Assembly: GCA_903860995.1 (NCBI GenBank)
Contig: CAIOSS010000954.1
Location: forward strand, 1-15,977
DNA: 15,977 nt
Origin: an uncultured delta proteobacterium
Lineage (GTDB): Bacteria > Myxococcota_A > Polyangia > Polyangiales > Ga0077539
Reading direction: 5' to 3'
Shown: positions 1-6,202 of the stretch, piece after piece
How positions within the stretch are numbered: the stretch's first letter is position 1
How the letters are laid out: each line of letters begins with the position of its first letter
Translations under genes and position numbers: made by a program
Notes under the pieces: model-generated
Seen by the model: only the letters and a program-made list of their open reading frames with translations
Told to the model about the DNA's origin: nothing
Databases searched by the model: none

Positions 1-291
1 GTGATCGCGAGCGCCACGCCGCGCACCGGGGACACCGCGCTGCTCAACGGGGCGGCGCGCGCGCGGCTGTACCTGAAGGCCGGCGAGGCCGACGGCGCGC
101 AGGACACCAACCGCGACCGGTCGTACCTGTCGACGAGCTACCGCGACAACGTGGACTACCCGACGGGCCTCGGTGCCTTCTGCAGCGGGAGCGCGTGCAG
201 CCCGCGCGTCGGCGAGGCGGACGTCAACGACCGCTCGGATGCGATCACCCCCACCGCGGGGGCGGAGTTCTATGGGCTGTGGGTGAGGTGA
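1..291 (+). CDS. C-terminal fragment of an unrecognised protein (5' end outside window)
   Basis: An open frame runs from the first base to a TGA at 289-291. A GTG sits at position 1, but the frame is open to the window edge, so this is most likely the tail of a longer gene. The 96 visible residues are rich in Gly, Ala, Asp and Arg. They include a short Cys pair (CSGSAC) that could form a disulfide in an exported protein, and end in FYGLWVR. I do not recognise the family and assign no function. A 63-bp gap separates it from the HNH gene on the same strand. Confidence 0.5.
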   Translation: MIASATPRTGDTALLNGAARARLYLKAGEADGAQDTNRDRSYLSTSYRDNVDYPTGLGAFCSGSACSPRVGEADVNDRSDAITPTAGAEFYGLWVR

Positions 292-354
292 GCGGTGCTG
301 TAGCCCCGGCCGGCGACGTTCGCGAGGTCCGTCGCGCGGGGCATACTGCGGGGC

Positions 355-705
355 GTGGCAGCGCACGTCACGATCCCCGCTCCGAACACTGCGAAGGTCC
401 GCGCCGCCCTCGCGTTCTGCATCGCCGCCCGCGACCTCTTCTCCTGCCAGTACTGCGGCGCGGCGAACGTCGTGATGCAGGTCGACCACGTCACGCCCCG
501 CGCGCACTTCGCCGCGAGCGTACCGGCCCGCGTGGTCAACGCCCCGACGAACCTCGTCGCCGCGTGCCTGGGGTGCAACGCTGCCAAGGGCCCCCAGGAT
601 CTCGCCGGGTTCGCCCGGATGCTCGTCGCCCGGGGGGTCGCTCCGGCGAAGGTCGCCGCGATGCAGGCCCGGGTGACCGCCGCAACCGTCCGAGCGCTGC
701 CCTGA
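355..705 (+). CDS. HNH endonuclease domain protein
   Basis: A 116-residue protein with a compact HNH (beta-beta-alpha metal finger) nuclease domain. Visible residues are a zinc-type pair Cys31-x2-Cys34, the catalytic Asp44-His45 in VDHVTPRA, Asn66 in NLVAAC, and the second knuckle Cys71-x2-Cys74 followed at once by Asn75 and Lys78-Gly79. This is the order expected of a functional HNH domain, which nicks or cleaves DNA using one divalent metal ion. There is no extra DNA-binding or restriction-associated domain, so the substrate cannot be told; free-standing HNH proteins occur in phage, mobile elements and housekeeping settings. The start is GTG at 355 with no convincing Shine-Dalgarno, and no ATG lies early enough to replace it. 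The next gene begins 45 bp downstream on the same strand and may be co-transcribed. Confidence 0.85.
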   Translation: MAAHVTIPAPNTAKVRAALAFCIAARDLFSCQYCGAANVVMQVDHVTPRAHFAASVPARVVNAPTNLVAACLGCNAAKGPQDLAGFARMLVARGVAPAKVAAMQARVTAATVRALP

Positions 706-750
706 CCCGCGGGGCTCCCATGTTCCCCCATCTCGATGGAGAATGACGCC

Positions 751-1077
751 ATGGCCACCCTGTACACCACGAAGCTCCCGACCCCCGACGCGCTCCCGGC
801 CGGCCTCGAGGTCCGCGTGACGGTGATGCGCAAGGGTGGGGGCGAACTCACCCGCGCAGAGCTCGAGGCCGCCGCCGCCCTCTACCCGCCGCCCGCGAAG
901 CACCGGGCGGAGTTCAAGCGCGCACTCGACGCGGCCCCGGTCTCGTCGCCGGCGAAGGCGTCTCGCCGGGATGGCGCGACAGGCGGGGCCAGCAAGGCCG
1001 CAAAGCCGCGGGCCGCGAGCGCGTCGAGCACCGCCCCGAAGGCGTCGAAGCGCGCCGCCGCGAAGCGTCCGCGGTAG
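751..1077 (+). CDS. Small protein with basic, Ala/Lys/Arg-rich C-terminal tail
   Basis: An unrecognised 108-residue protein. The first ~60 residues look folded and include LEVRVTVMRKGG and a short helical stretch, LTRAELEAAAALYPPP. The rest is a low-complexity tail of Ala, Ser, Pro, Lys and Arg ending in KRAAAKRPR. Such tails resemble the disordered, histone-H1-like tails of some bacterial DNA-binding proteins, so nucleic-acid contact is possible but unproven. I chose the ATG at 751 because GGAG at 738-741 lies 9 bp upstream; an in-frame ATG at 736 would put that site inside the gene. It follows the HNH gene closely on the same strand. A long reverse-strand frame also covers this stretch but has no recognisable content. 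Confidence 0.6.
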   Translation: MATLYTTKLPTPDALPAGLEVRVTVMRKGGGELTRAELEAAAALYPPPAKHRAEFKRALDAAPVSSPAKASRRDGATGGASKAAKPRAASASSTAPKASKRAAAKRPR

Positions 1078-1339
1078 AGCCAACGACCTCGACGCGGATG
1101 CAGGCTCCTCCAGTCGCGCGGTACCTGCGGGGGATCCCGGTCAAAGAGGTGTGCGGCGATGGGCTCGGAGCATCGGGGCCGGAGGGGGGGGGGGCCGCCG
1201 ACGTCCCGCTCGACCCGCCGCGAGGCACGCCAGCACCTTCGCTTTGTCCTCCGGCGTGCGCGCCCCGGTCGACGCCCCGCCGTGCATCCGGCAGCGCGCA
1301 TCGGGGCGACGAGCTCGAGCACCACCACCGGCGCGACGC
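1078..1339. other. Non-coding spacer with an 11-G run
   Basis: These 262 bp separate a rightward gene from the 3' end of a leftward gene. I see no convincing coding frame. The one notable feature is an uninterrupted run of 11 G at 1184-1194. No terminator with a U-tract is visible. Confidence 0.5.
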
Positions 1340-1681
1340 TCACCCCACGAGCGGGTGCCGCGGGCACTCCGCCGGCCGACCGTCGCGGTAGGTCGCCAGC
1401 GGGGCGGGCGCGGGAGGAGGGAGCGGCGTCGAGGCGCGGCGGGCGAGGTGGGCGGCGAGGACGCGAAGAGCGACGGCGACGCCAGTGATCGCCGACGCGA
1501 CCTGGATGCCCGTGTTCGCCATCCCGCAGACCCGATCCCAGGTCTCCTCCGGCAATTGCCACAACTCGCGCAACGCTCCGACCGACAACGCGAAGAGACC
1601 GAGGGCGAGCCCCGTCGTGACGGTCATCGCCCACCGCGCCCACCGGGCCCGCAGCTCCGCCACACATCGAGGGCAGCCCAT
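1340..1681 (-). CDS. Small membrane protein with two predicted helices and N-terminal CxxC
   Basis: A 113-residue protein I cannot assign to a family. It begins MGCPRC, a CxxC at residues 3-6. An Arg/Trp-rich stretch leads into a first hydrophobic segment at about 18-37 (AMTVTTGLALGLFALSVGAL). A second runs from about 57-79 (TGIQVASAITGVAVALRVLAAHL). They are joined by an acidic loop containing Cys52. The C-terminus is Pro-rich and ends near CPRHPLVG. The topology predicts a small inner-membrane protein with both ends on the same side; the CxxC could bind metal or be redox-active. ATG 1681 or GTG 1690 could be the start, and neither has a clear ribosome site. It begins 15-24 bp after the Uma2 stop, so it is probably translated from the same message. 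Confidence 0.6.
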   Translation of the reverse strand: MGCPRCVAELRARWARWAMTVTTGLALGLFALSVGALRELWQLPEETWDRVCGMANTGIQVASAITGVAVALRVLAAHLARRASTPLPPPAPAPLATYRDGRPAECPRHPLVG

Positions 1682-1704
1682 CGGGTTCACCACTGCGCGT
1701 CCGG

Positions 1705-2313
1705 TTACAGCGACCACAGGCCGGCGAGGTCGAGCTCGACGGCGTCGAAGGGCTCCGCGCGCACCGCGGTGTCGCCCGCGAAGGTCGCGACCAGCAGCCA
1801 CCCCAGGTCGTGACGGCGGAGCACCTCGAGGGTCTGCAACGCAGGCGACACCAGCCAGACGTGCGCGACGCCCTCGCGGCGGTACAGGTCCAGCTTGCGG
1901 CCGCGGTCGACACGCTCGGTCGAGGGGGAGAGCACCTCGCACACCCAGTCGGGCGCGAGGGTGATGAAGGGCGGCTCGGTCCCGGCGAGGAAGTCCGCGG
2001 GGACACGCTCGCGCCTCCACCCGGCGAGGTCGGGGATCACGATGTCAGGGAGCGCACCGAAGCGCAGCTCGGGCTCGTCGAGGATCACCCACCCGCCCGG
2101 ACCGCCGCGCCCTCGACGGAAGGGCGGCCCCAGCTCTTCGCCGAGCGCGGACGCCGCGTGGACGTGCTGACGATGGGGGCGAGGCATCGCCAGCAGCTCC
2201 CCATCGATGATCTCCGCGACCATCGTCTCCGGCGCGTTGCGGTAGCCCTCCACCACGTCGGGCGCGAGGTGGGGAAACTCCGGGTCGATCGTGCGCGCGG
2301 CGTCGCCTGACAT
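1705..2313 (-). CDS. Uma2 family (DUF820) PD-(D/E)XK nuclease-like protein
   Basis: About 202 residues with the hallmarks of the Uma2/DUF820 family: EIIDGELLAMPRP near the N-terminus; DEPELRFG followed by PDIVIPDLAGWRRER; PDWVCEVLSPSTERVDRGRKLDLYRREGVAHVWLVSP; and TLEVLRR. The Asp of PDIVIPD, the Glu of CEVLSPST and the Lys of GRKLDLY match the PD-(D/E)XK core, so the nuclease fold looks intact. The family is abundant and multicopy in cyanobacteria and myxobacteria, and its cellular role is poorly known. I prefer the ATG at 2313; a GTG at 2331 adds six residues, and neither has a strong Shine-Dalgarno. It lies between the HPPD-like gene and the small membrane-protein gene, all on the same strand. 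Confidence 0.85.
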   Translation of the reverse strand: MSGDAARTIDPEFPHLAPDVVEGYRNAPETMVAEIIDGELLAMPRPHRQHVHAASALGEELGPPFRRGRGGPGGWVILDEPELRFGALPDIVIPDLAGWRRERVPADFLAGTEPPFITLAPDWVCEVLSPSTERVDRGRKLDLYRREGVAHVWLVSPALQTLEVLRRHDLGWLLVATFAGDTAVRAEPFDAVELDLAGLWSL

Positions 2314-2359
2314 GCAGCGAGCGTAGCCCACCCGCCCAGTGCCTGGGGGGGTACGTCCC

Positions 2360-3118
2360 TCAGCGCTGCGACTTCGCGTACTCCATCATCAGCGCCTCGG
2401 CGCTCGCGAGCGCCGCGTCGTCGATCTCCCAGATCTTCTTCCCCCCGACGCGCTCGTGGAGCTGCTTGAAGAGCGCGTCGTCGATGAAGGGGCGCACCGC
2501 GCCGCTCTGGTACTCGCGCTCCTTCTCGATATACAGCCCGAGGAAGGTCTCGTCGCGGAACCACTTGCGGTTCTGGTCGTTGAGCCGCGCCACGGTCTGG
2601 TCCGACGGGTCGCGCTGCAGGAACTCGAAGAACACCCCGCTCGGCTTCGTGCCCGGGAAGTACCACTCCCCGCTGAACACCTGGATGAGGTTCTCGTCGT
2701 CGTCCTTGAGGATGGGGGTGATGAAGTTCACCCCGCGCTCGAGCGCGTGCTGGTGGAAGGCCAGGAGGTCGGGCGTGCGCAGCGCGATGTGCTGCCAGTG
2801 CGCCGCGGCCTCGTGCGAGTCGAGCATCGTGCGGACGTGCGACGGCTGCCCCGCGGGCTCGCTCGGCTGCACCACCGCGATGATGGTGTTGCTGAGCTTC
2901 GGGTCGTCGGCGCCGTGCCCGAGCCGCACGGCGTAGGTCATCGACTGCTCCCCCTCGCCCGGCACCCACTCCTTGCGCTTGTCGTAGAGCAGCTCGTCGG
3001 GACCCACCCCGAGCACCGTCTTGAACAGCACGTACGCCACGTTGTAGAGCGCCGGTTGCAGCAGCAGGGTCATGTGGTCGACCCGGAAGTTGAGGAACGC
3101 AGGCTTCGTCGTCGTCAT
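2360..3118 (-). CDS. HPPD-like VOC-superfamily dioxygenase, catalytic C-terminal half only
   Basis: A 252-residue protein of the vicinal oxygen chelate superfamily. It resembles the catalytic C-terminal domain of 4-hydroxyphenylpyruvate dioxygenase. Candidate iron ligands are His15 in FRVDHMT, His110 in HWQHIALRTPD and Glu165 in GVFFEFLQRDP, the 2-His-1-Glu arrangement of HPPD and hydroxymandelate synthase. RGVNFITPI and ENLIQVFSGEWY also resemble HPPD segments. True HPPDs are about 350-400 residues with a degenerate N-terminal VOC domain, absent here, and the spacing between ligands 2 and 3 is shorter than in HPPD. It may therefore act on another 2-oxo acid or aromatic substrate. The start is ATG 3118; the gene is probably first of a leftward group with Uma2 46 bp downstream. 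Confidence 0.75.
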   Translation of the reverse strand: MTTTKPAFLNFRVDHMTLLLQPALYNVAYVLFKTVLGVGPDELLYDKRKEWVPGEGEQSMTYAVRLGHGADDPKLSNTIIAVVQPSEPAGQPSHVRTMLDSHEAAAHWQHIALRTPDLLAFHQHALERGVNFITPILKDDDENLIQVFSGEWYFPGTKPSGVFFEFLQRDPSDQTVARLNDQNRKWFRDETFLGLYIEKEREYQSGAVRPFIDDALFKQLHERVGGKKIWEIDDAALASAEALMMEYAKSQR

Positions 3119-3188
3119 GGCGCGCGGAGATTAGTGCCAGCCCAGCGCGCTGACCATAGCCTTTCGGGCCGTGGGCCCACCCGTCCCC

Positions 3189-3286
3189 CCCCATAGGCGT
3201 TCACCGATGGATGCCGATGCGGGCGGGGCCGGGGGTGGGGGCTCGCGTACCAATCCCACGCGACCACCGCGCTAACGCCTATGGGG
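3189..3286. repeat. 13-bp perfect inverted repeat with ~72-bp spacer
   Basis: CCCCATAGGCGTT at 3189-3201 is repeated in perfect inverse orientation as AACGCCTATGGGG at 3274-3286. The left arm lies at the end of a run of eight C (3185-3192). The enclosed spacer holds a G-quadruplex motif. Eleven bases of the arm (TAACGCCTATG) recur at 14869-14879 upstream of Hsp20 gene 2. It could be a small mobile-element relic, paired binding sites or a cruciform. Confidence 0.7.
3221..3241 (+). other. G-quadruplex motif between inverted-repeat arms
   Basis: Four G tracts of 3, 4, 5 and 5 bases are separated by 1-2 nt, from 3221 to 3241. This fits the canonical G3+N1-7 pattern with very short loops. It lies on the plus strand, roughly 100 bp upstream of the HPPD-like gene, which is read from the other strand. 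Confidence 0.6.
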
Positions 3287-3307
3287 TGAAGCCCCGCCCT
3301 CTGCCCT

Positions 3308-3556
3308 TCAGCGCAGGGTGTCGCCCGCGCGGAGGCCCCGGAGCGCGGACTCACGCCCGGAGCACGGCCGCGAGTCCGTGTGACCCGGCGCGAGCTGCTC
3401 GATCTCGTCGAGCATGGCCAGGGCGTGGGCGCGCAGCAAGCGGTGACGGAAGTGCCCGGGATCAGCCACCTGGGCGCTCCAGGTGTCGATGGTCGAGAGC
3501 AGTTCAGTCATCAGCTCTCGCATCGTGGTGAGTGCTTCGTCGGCTGTATCAGTCAT
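3308..3556 (-). CDS. Small hypothetical protein, helical, divergent from Hsp20 gene 1
   Basis: An 82-residue protein I do not recognise. The N-terminal 58 residues look like two amphipathic helices: MTDTADEALTTMRELMTELL and HFRHRLLRAHALAMLDEIEQLAP, with a Trp-containing link. The remaining tail is Arg/Gly-rich and probably disordered. The start is ATG 3556, preceded by GGAG at a 9-bp spacing. Its start faces that of Hsp20 gene 1 across a 241-bp shared promoter region that carries the Hsp20 sigma-54 element and its upstream inverted repeat. It could therefore be a stress-co-regulated small protein, but nothing in the sequence shows a chaperone role. Confidence 0.6.
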   Translation of the reverse strand: MTDTADEALTTMRELMTELLSTIDTWSAQVADPGHFRHRLLRAHALAMLDEIEQLAPGHTDSRPCSGRESALRGLRAGDTLR

Positions 3557-3582
3557 CGCTGTTCACTCCACCCGAGGTGCCT

Positions 3583-3598
3583 AGCACGGTGCGTTCCG
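3583..3598 (-). promoter_or_regulatory. Weak sigma-54-like element for the 82-aa gene
   Basis: Read on the minus strand this is CGGAACGCACCGTGCT. It keeps GG-N10-GC spacing and the GTGCT -12 box but departs from TGGCAC at the -24 box. The predicted start point near 3573 would leave a leader of about 16 nt that still contains the GGAG site. In DNA this GC-rich such a match can arise by chance. Confidence 0.3.
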
Positions 3599-3660
3599 CC
3601 CTCTCGTCCGCGCGGAGAACGCGCCCTCCGATGCGCGACAGTGCACCCGATGCGCGCAAG

Positions 3661-3675
3661 GCACGCACGCCGTGC
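3661..3675. promoter_or_regulatory. Candidate enhancer-binding-protein site (GCACG-N5-CGTGC) upstream of Hsp20 gene 1
   Basis: A perfect inverted repeat, GCACG at 3661-3665 and CGTGC at 3671-3675, centred about 78 bp before the predicted transcription start. The same repeat lies at exactly the same distance from the sigma-54 element of Hsp20 gene 2 (14941-14955), with flanking matches GCACGNACNCCGTGCGNCG. Position and symmetry suit the upstream activating site of an NtrC-type activator. Confidence 0.6.
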
Positions 3676-3719
3676 GGCGTCGGCGGCGCCGCGCCCGTGC
3701 TGTCTCGGCGCGGCAGCGA

Positions 3720-3735
3720 TGGCACCGGGCGTGCT
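3720..3735 (+). promoter_or_regulatory. Sigma-54 (-24/-12) promoter of Hsp20 gene 1
   Basis: TGGCACCGGGCGTGCT has a full -24 box (TGGCAC) and a -12 box (GTGCT), with exactly ten bases between the invariant GG and GC. The predicted start point is near 3746, giving a ~52-nt leader with GGGAGG at 3785-3790. Sequence just downstream (TGCTCGGTGGG) is nearly shared with the Hsp20 gene 2 promoter (TGCTCGATGGG). Confidence 0.8.
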
Positions 3736-3797
3736 CGGTGGGCGAGCGACCCGACGCGCGCCAGGGAGGCCGCGAGGGTCCAATGGGAGGATCCGTC

Positions 3798-4286
3798 ATG
3801 AACATCGTGCACAAGCCCGCCAACGCCCCCACCACGGTCACCAACACGCCGAACGCGGCCAACCTGCCGAGCCTGTTCGAGCCGTTTCGCGCGATGCGCG
3901 AGCTCATGCGATTCGACCCCTTCGCGGAGATGAGCCCGTGGGGCAACGGGACGTCGGTGCAGTTCAACCCCGACTTCGAGGTGAAGGAGACGAGCGAGGG
4001 GTACCTGTTCCGCGCCGACGTCCCGGGCCTGAAGGAGAAGGACATCGAGATCTCGATGACCGGCAACCGGCTCACCATCTCCGGGCACCGCGACTCCGAG
4101 CAGCGCCAGGAGTCCGACCGGTACTACCTCTACGAGCGCTCCTACGGCTCCTTCGCGCGCTCGTTCACGCTCCCCGACGGCGTGGACACCAACAAGGTCA
4201 ACGCCGAGCTCCGGGAGGGCGTGCTCACGCTCCTCGTGCCGCGCCGCCCCGACGCGCAGCCCCGCAAGATCAACATCCGCACCTGA
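3798..4286 (+). CDS. Small heat-shock protein, Hsp20/alpha-crystallin family (copy 1)
   Basis: A 162-residue small heat-shock chaperone. After an N-terminal arm (1-55), which contains PFRAMRELMRFDPF, comes the alpha-crystallin domain at about 56-150: VPGLKEKDIEISMTGNRLTISGHR, the RSYGSFARSFTLPDGVD strand pair, and the family signature AELREGVLTLLVP with Gly141-Val-Leu. The C-terminal INI (158-160) fits the I-x-I anchor that docks neighbouring dimers into oligomers. Such proteins hold unfolding proteins in a refoldable state without ATP. The start ATG 3798 has GGGAGG 7 bp upstream, and the N-terminus MNIVHKP matches copy 2 (MNIVHRP). Longer in-frame upstream starts would run across the promoter. 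It is preceded by a sigma-54 promoter and converges with a histidine kinase gene 36 bp away. Confidence 0.95.
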   Translation: MNIVHKPANAPTTVTNTPNAANLPSLFEPFRAMRELMRFDPFAEMSPWGNGTSVQFNPDFEVKETSEGYLFRADVPGLKEKDIEISMTGNRLTISGHRDSEQRQESDRYYLYERSYGSFARSFTLPDGVDTNKVNAELREGVLTLLVPRRPDAQPRKINIRT

Positions 4287-4322
4287 GCGCCCCCTCCAGG
4301 TCCCCCGACGACACCCGCTCGC

Positions 4323-5852
4323 TCAGCCGGCCGGCAGGGCGAGCGTGAACGTCGCCCCCTGCCCCGGCTCGCTCGCCACCCGCAGCGAGCCGTGGTGCGC
4401 CTCCGCGATGCCCTTCGCGATCGCCAGGCCCAGCCCGATGCACCCCTGCGTGGGGACGTGGCCCCGCCAGAAGCGGTCGAACACCCGCGGCAGCTCGTCG
4501 GCCGGGATGCCGGGGCCGAGGTCGATGACGTCGAGCTCGACGCCGTCGCAGACCTGGCGCGTCCGCAGCACGACCGCGCTCTGCGCGGGCGCGAAGCGGA
4601 TGGCGTTGCCCACGAGGTTGCTCAGGGCCTGCACGATGCGGTGGTGGTCGATGGGCACCGCGAGCAGCGCGTCGGCGGCGCGCACCTCGATCGCGACGGA
4701 GCGGGCGTCGGCGAGGGGGCGGTGCAGCGCGGCGACCTCCTCGAGGAGCGGCCCGAGGGCCTCCGAGCAGCACGAGAGGGGGAGCCGCCCGGCCTCGACG
4801 GCGGTGACGGCGATGAGGTCCTGCACGAGGCGGTCGGCGCGCGCGACGGCGGCGCGGATGGCGTCGAGCTCGTCGCACGGCATCGAGCGCTGCAGCAGGC
4901 GGGCGTTGAGCTGGATGGTGTTGAGGGGGTTGCGCAGGTCGTGCGAGACGACGCCGAGCACCTCGTCGCGCCGGCGCCGCGCCTCCACCGCTTGGACGTA
5001 GAGTCGGGCGTTGTCGAGCGCGAGCGCGGCCCGGTCGGCGAGGCCCTGCGCGAGCGCGAGGTCGGCGCAGTCGTAGGGCCGGGCCGGGTCGCGCCGCAGG
5101 AGCGTGAGCGCGCCGAGGGTGGCGCCGCGGGCGACGAGCGGCACCACGATCACCGAGGTGGGGTGGTGCGCGCCGACCGCCTCGGGCCCGGCGCCGTCCT
5201 CGCCCGCGGCGCAGAGCCACTCCGCGGTCACGGAGGGCACCAGCTCGGCCTCGCCGGTGGCGAGCGCCCGCGCGGCGCCTCGGGACCGGGGCGCGGCGGG
5301 CGAGGCCATGCGCTGGGACGTGCCCCGGGCCGAGCCCGAGGCGACGACGCGTCGGACGCCCTCGTCGTCGCAGAGATCGACGACGAGCGCGTCGGCCAGC
5401 TCGGGCAGGCTGAGCCGCGCGAGGGAGGCGAGCGTGGCGTCGGTGTCGAGCGCCGACGGCAGCAGCCGGCCCGCCTCGGTGAGCAGGCGGAGCGCCTCCA
5501 CGGCGCGCTTGCGCTCGGTGTCGTCGCAGAAGGAGACCGCCAGGCCCTCGCGCGACGGGAAGAGCCGCATCGAGACGTGGCGGCGGAACACCGGCGCGGA
5601 CATCTCCATCTCGACCATGCGGGTGCCGGCGGCGGCGGCGCGGGCCGTGCGCTCGGTCTCGGTGCCCACGAGGCGTGGGAAGACCTCCCAGACGACCCGG
5701 CCGAGGAGCTCGTCGCGGCAGCGCTGGAGGTACATCTCGGCGCCGCGGTTGAGGAACGTGATCCGCCACGCACGATCGAGGGTGACAAACCCGTCTTCGA
5801 TCTGGTCGGGCGCGCCGCGCAACGACCTCTCAGCCCGTTCGTCCTCACCCAT
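4323..5852 (-). CDS. Orphan PAS-GAF sensor histidine kinase
   Basis: A 509-residue soluble histidine kinase with no predicted membrane segment. Order: a PAS domain at about 15-115 (IEDGFVTLDRAWRITFLNRGAEMYLQR), a GAF-type sensor domain at about 120-285 ending in the coiled DRAALALDNARLYVQAVEARRRRDEVLG, a HisKA domain with phospho-acceptor His304 in VVSHDLRNPLN, and an HATPase domain. The latter has N-box Asn416 (LSNLVGNAIRFAP), G1 DLGPGIP (444-450), F-box VFDRFWRG and G2 GLGLAIAKG (from 473). All catalytic boxes look intact. The start ATG 5852 is set by AGGAGG 6 bp upstream; an in-frame GTG at 5870 would bury that site. No response regulator lies beside it, so its partner is elsewhere or is the NtrC-type regulator in this window. 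Confidence 0.92.
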   Translation of the reverse strand: MGEDERAERSLRGAPDQIEDGFVTLDRAWRITFLNRGAEMYLQRCRDELLGRVVWEVFPRLVGTETERTARAAAAGTRMVEMEMSAPVFRRHVSMRLFPSREGLAVSFCDDTERKRAVEALRLLTEAGRLLPSALDTDATLASLARLSLPELADALVVDLCDDEGVRRVVASGSARGTSQRMASPAAPRSRGAARALATGEAELVPSVTAEWLCAAGEDGAGPEAVGAHHPTSVIVVPLVARGATLGALTLLRRDPARPYDCADLALAQGLADRAALALDNARLYVQAVEARRRRDEVLGVVSHDLRNPLNTIQLNARLLQRSMPCDELDAIRAAVARADRLVQDLIAVTAVEAGRLPLSCCSEALGPLLEEVAALHRPLADARSVAIEVRAADALLAVPIDHHRIVQALSNLVGNAIRFAPAQSAVVLRTRQVCDGVELDVIDLGPGIPADELPRVFDRFWRGHVPTQGCIGLGLAIAKGIAEAHHGSLRVASEPGQGATFTLALPAG

Positions 5853-6201
5853 GGAACGCCTCCTCACCACCGGGGAGGCCTCGGTCTAACACCGCGGCAC
5901 AAGCCGCGCGACCCGCGGAAGGCTTGTACAGGTACGCCCGCGGCGCGGCTGGCCGGGTGCGATCGCTCCGGTCGTCAGGGAAGTGACGGGCGCCGATCGC
6001 ACGCGAAGCGCTGTTTTACCGGCGCTGGTGAATCTGCGACGGGCGCCGACGGGAGGGCGGGTGGGGCGTTTTGGTACGTCGCGGTGACAACACCATGAAG
6101 AAAATAATCTTCGCGGCACCCCTTCGGAGGAGCGGGAAAGCCCCCTCCACCGCGGGCGAGGTACGCGCCCGGGGTGGACCTTCACGGTGAAGCCCCGGGC
6201 G
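5853..6201. other. Spacer between lipoprotein 3' end and kinase 5' end
   Basis: No gene is visible. The stretch holds a hairpin just after the lipoprotein stop, a 9-bp inverted repeat (5957-5965 with 5994-6002), and the only clearly AT-rich patch in the neighbourhood. That patch (6097-6112) is itself an imperfect dyad: GAAGA, six A/T bases, TCTTC. The promoter of the kinase gene must lie here, but I cannot pick a convincing -35/-10 or -24/-12 pair. Confidence 0.5.
5957..6002. repeat. 9-bp inverted repeat upstream of the orphan kinase
   Basis: GTGCGATCG at 5957-5965 and CGATCGCAC at 5994-6002 are perfect inverse copies with a 28-bp spacer, centred about 37 bp apart (between three and four helical turns). 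They lie 105-150 bp upstream of the kinase start and could be paired operator half-sites. The left copy also contains the octamer palindrome GCGATCGC. Confidence 0.4.
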
Positions 6202-6202
6202 C
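6165..6202 (-). terminator. Hairpin at the end of the giant lipoprotein gene
   Basis: GCGCCCGGGG at 6165-6174 pairs with CCCCGGGCGC at 6193-6202, a ten-base all-G/C stem whose proximal arm touches the TAG stop codon at 6202-6204. The 18-nt loop contains a second small dyad (CTTCAC-G-GTGAAG). No U-tract follows on the transcript, so it would be a U-less terminator or a 3'-end stabiliser. Confidence 0.45.

Noticed and set aside
882..2006. Long minus-strand frame spanning 882-2006
   Set aside because: It reads through the Uma2 gene and spacer out of frame, gives Arg/Pro/Ser-rich low-complexity protein and has no recognisable motif.
3134..3139. TGGCAC on the minus strand just upstream of the HPPD-like gene, as a possible sigma-54 -24 box
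   Set aside because: The nearest GC is at 11 rather than 10 bases and there is no TGC box. The start codon lies only ~15 nt further on, leaving no room for a leader.
3557..3797. CIRCE or sigma-32-type control of Hsp20 gene 1
   Set aside because: I found no TTAGCACTC-N9-GAGTGCTAA dyad and no convincing CTTGAA/CCCCAT pair; the sigma-54 element explains the region better.
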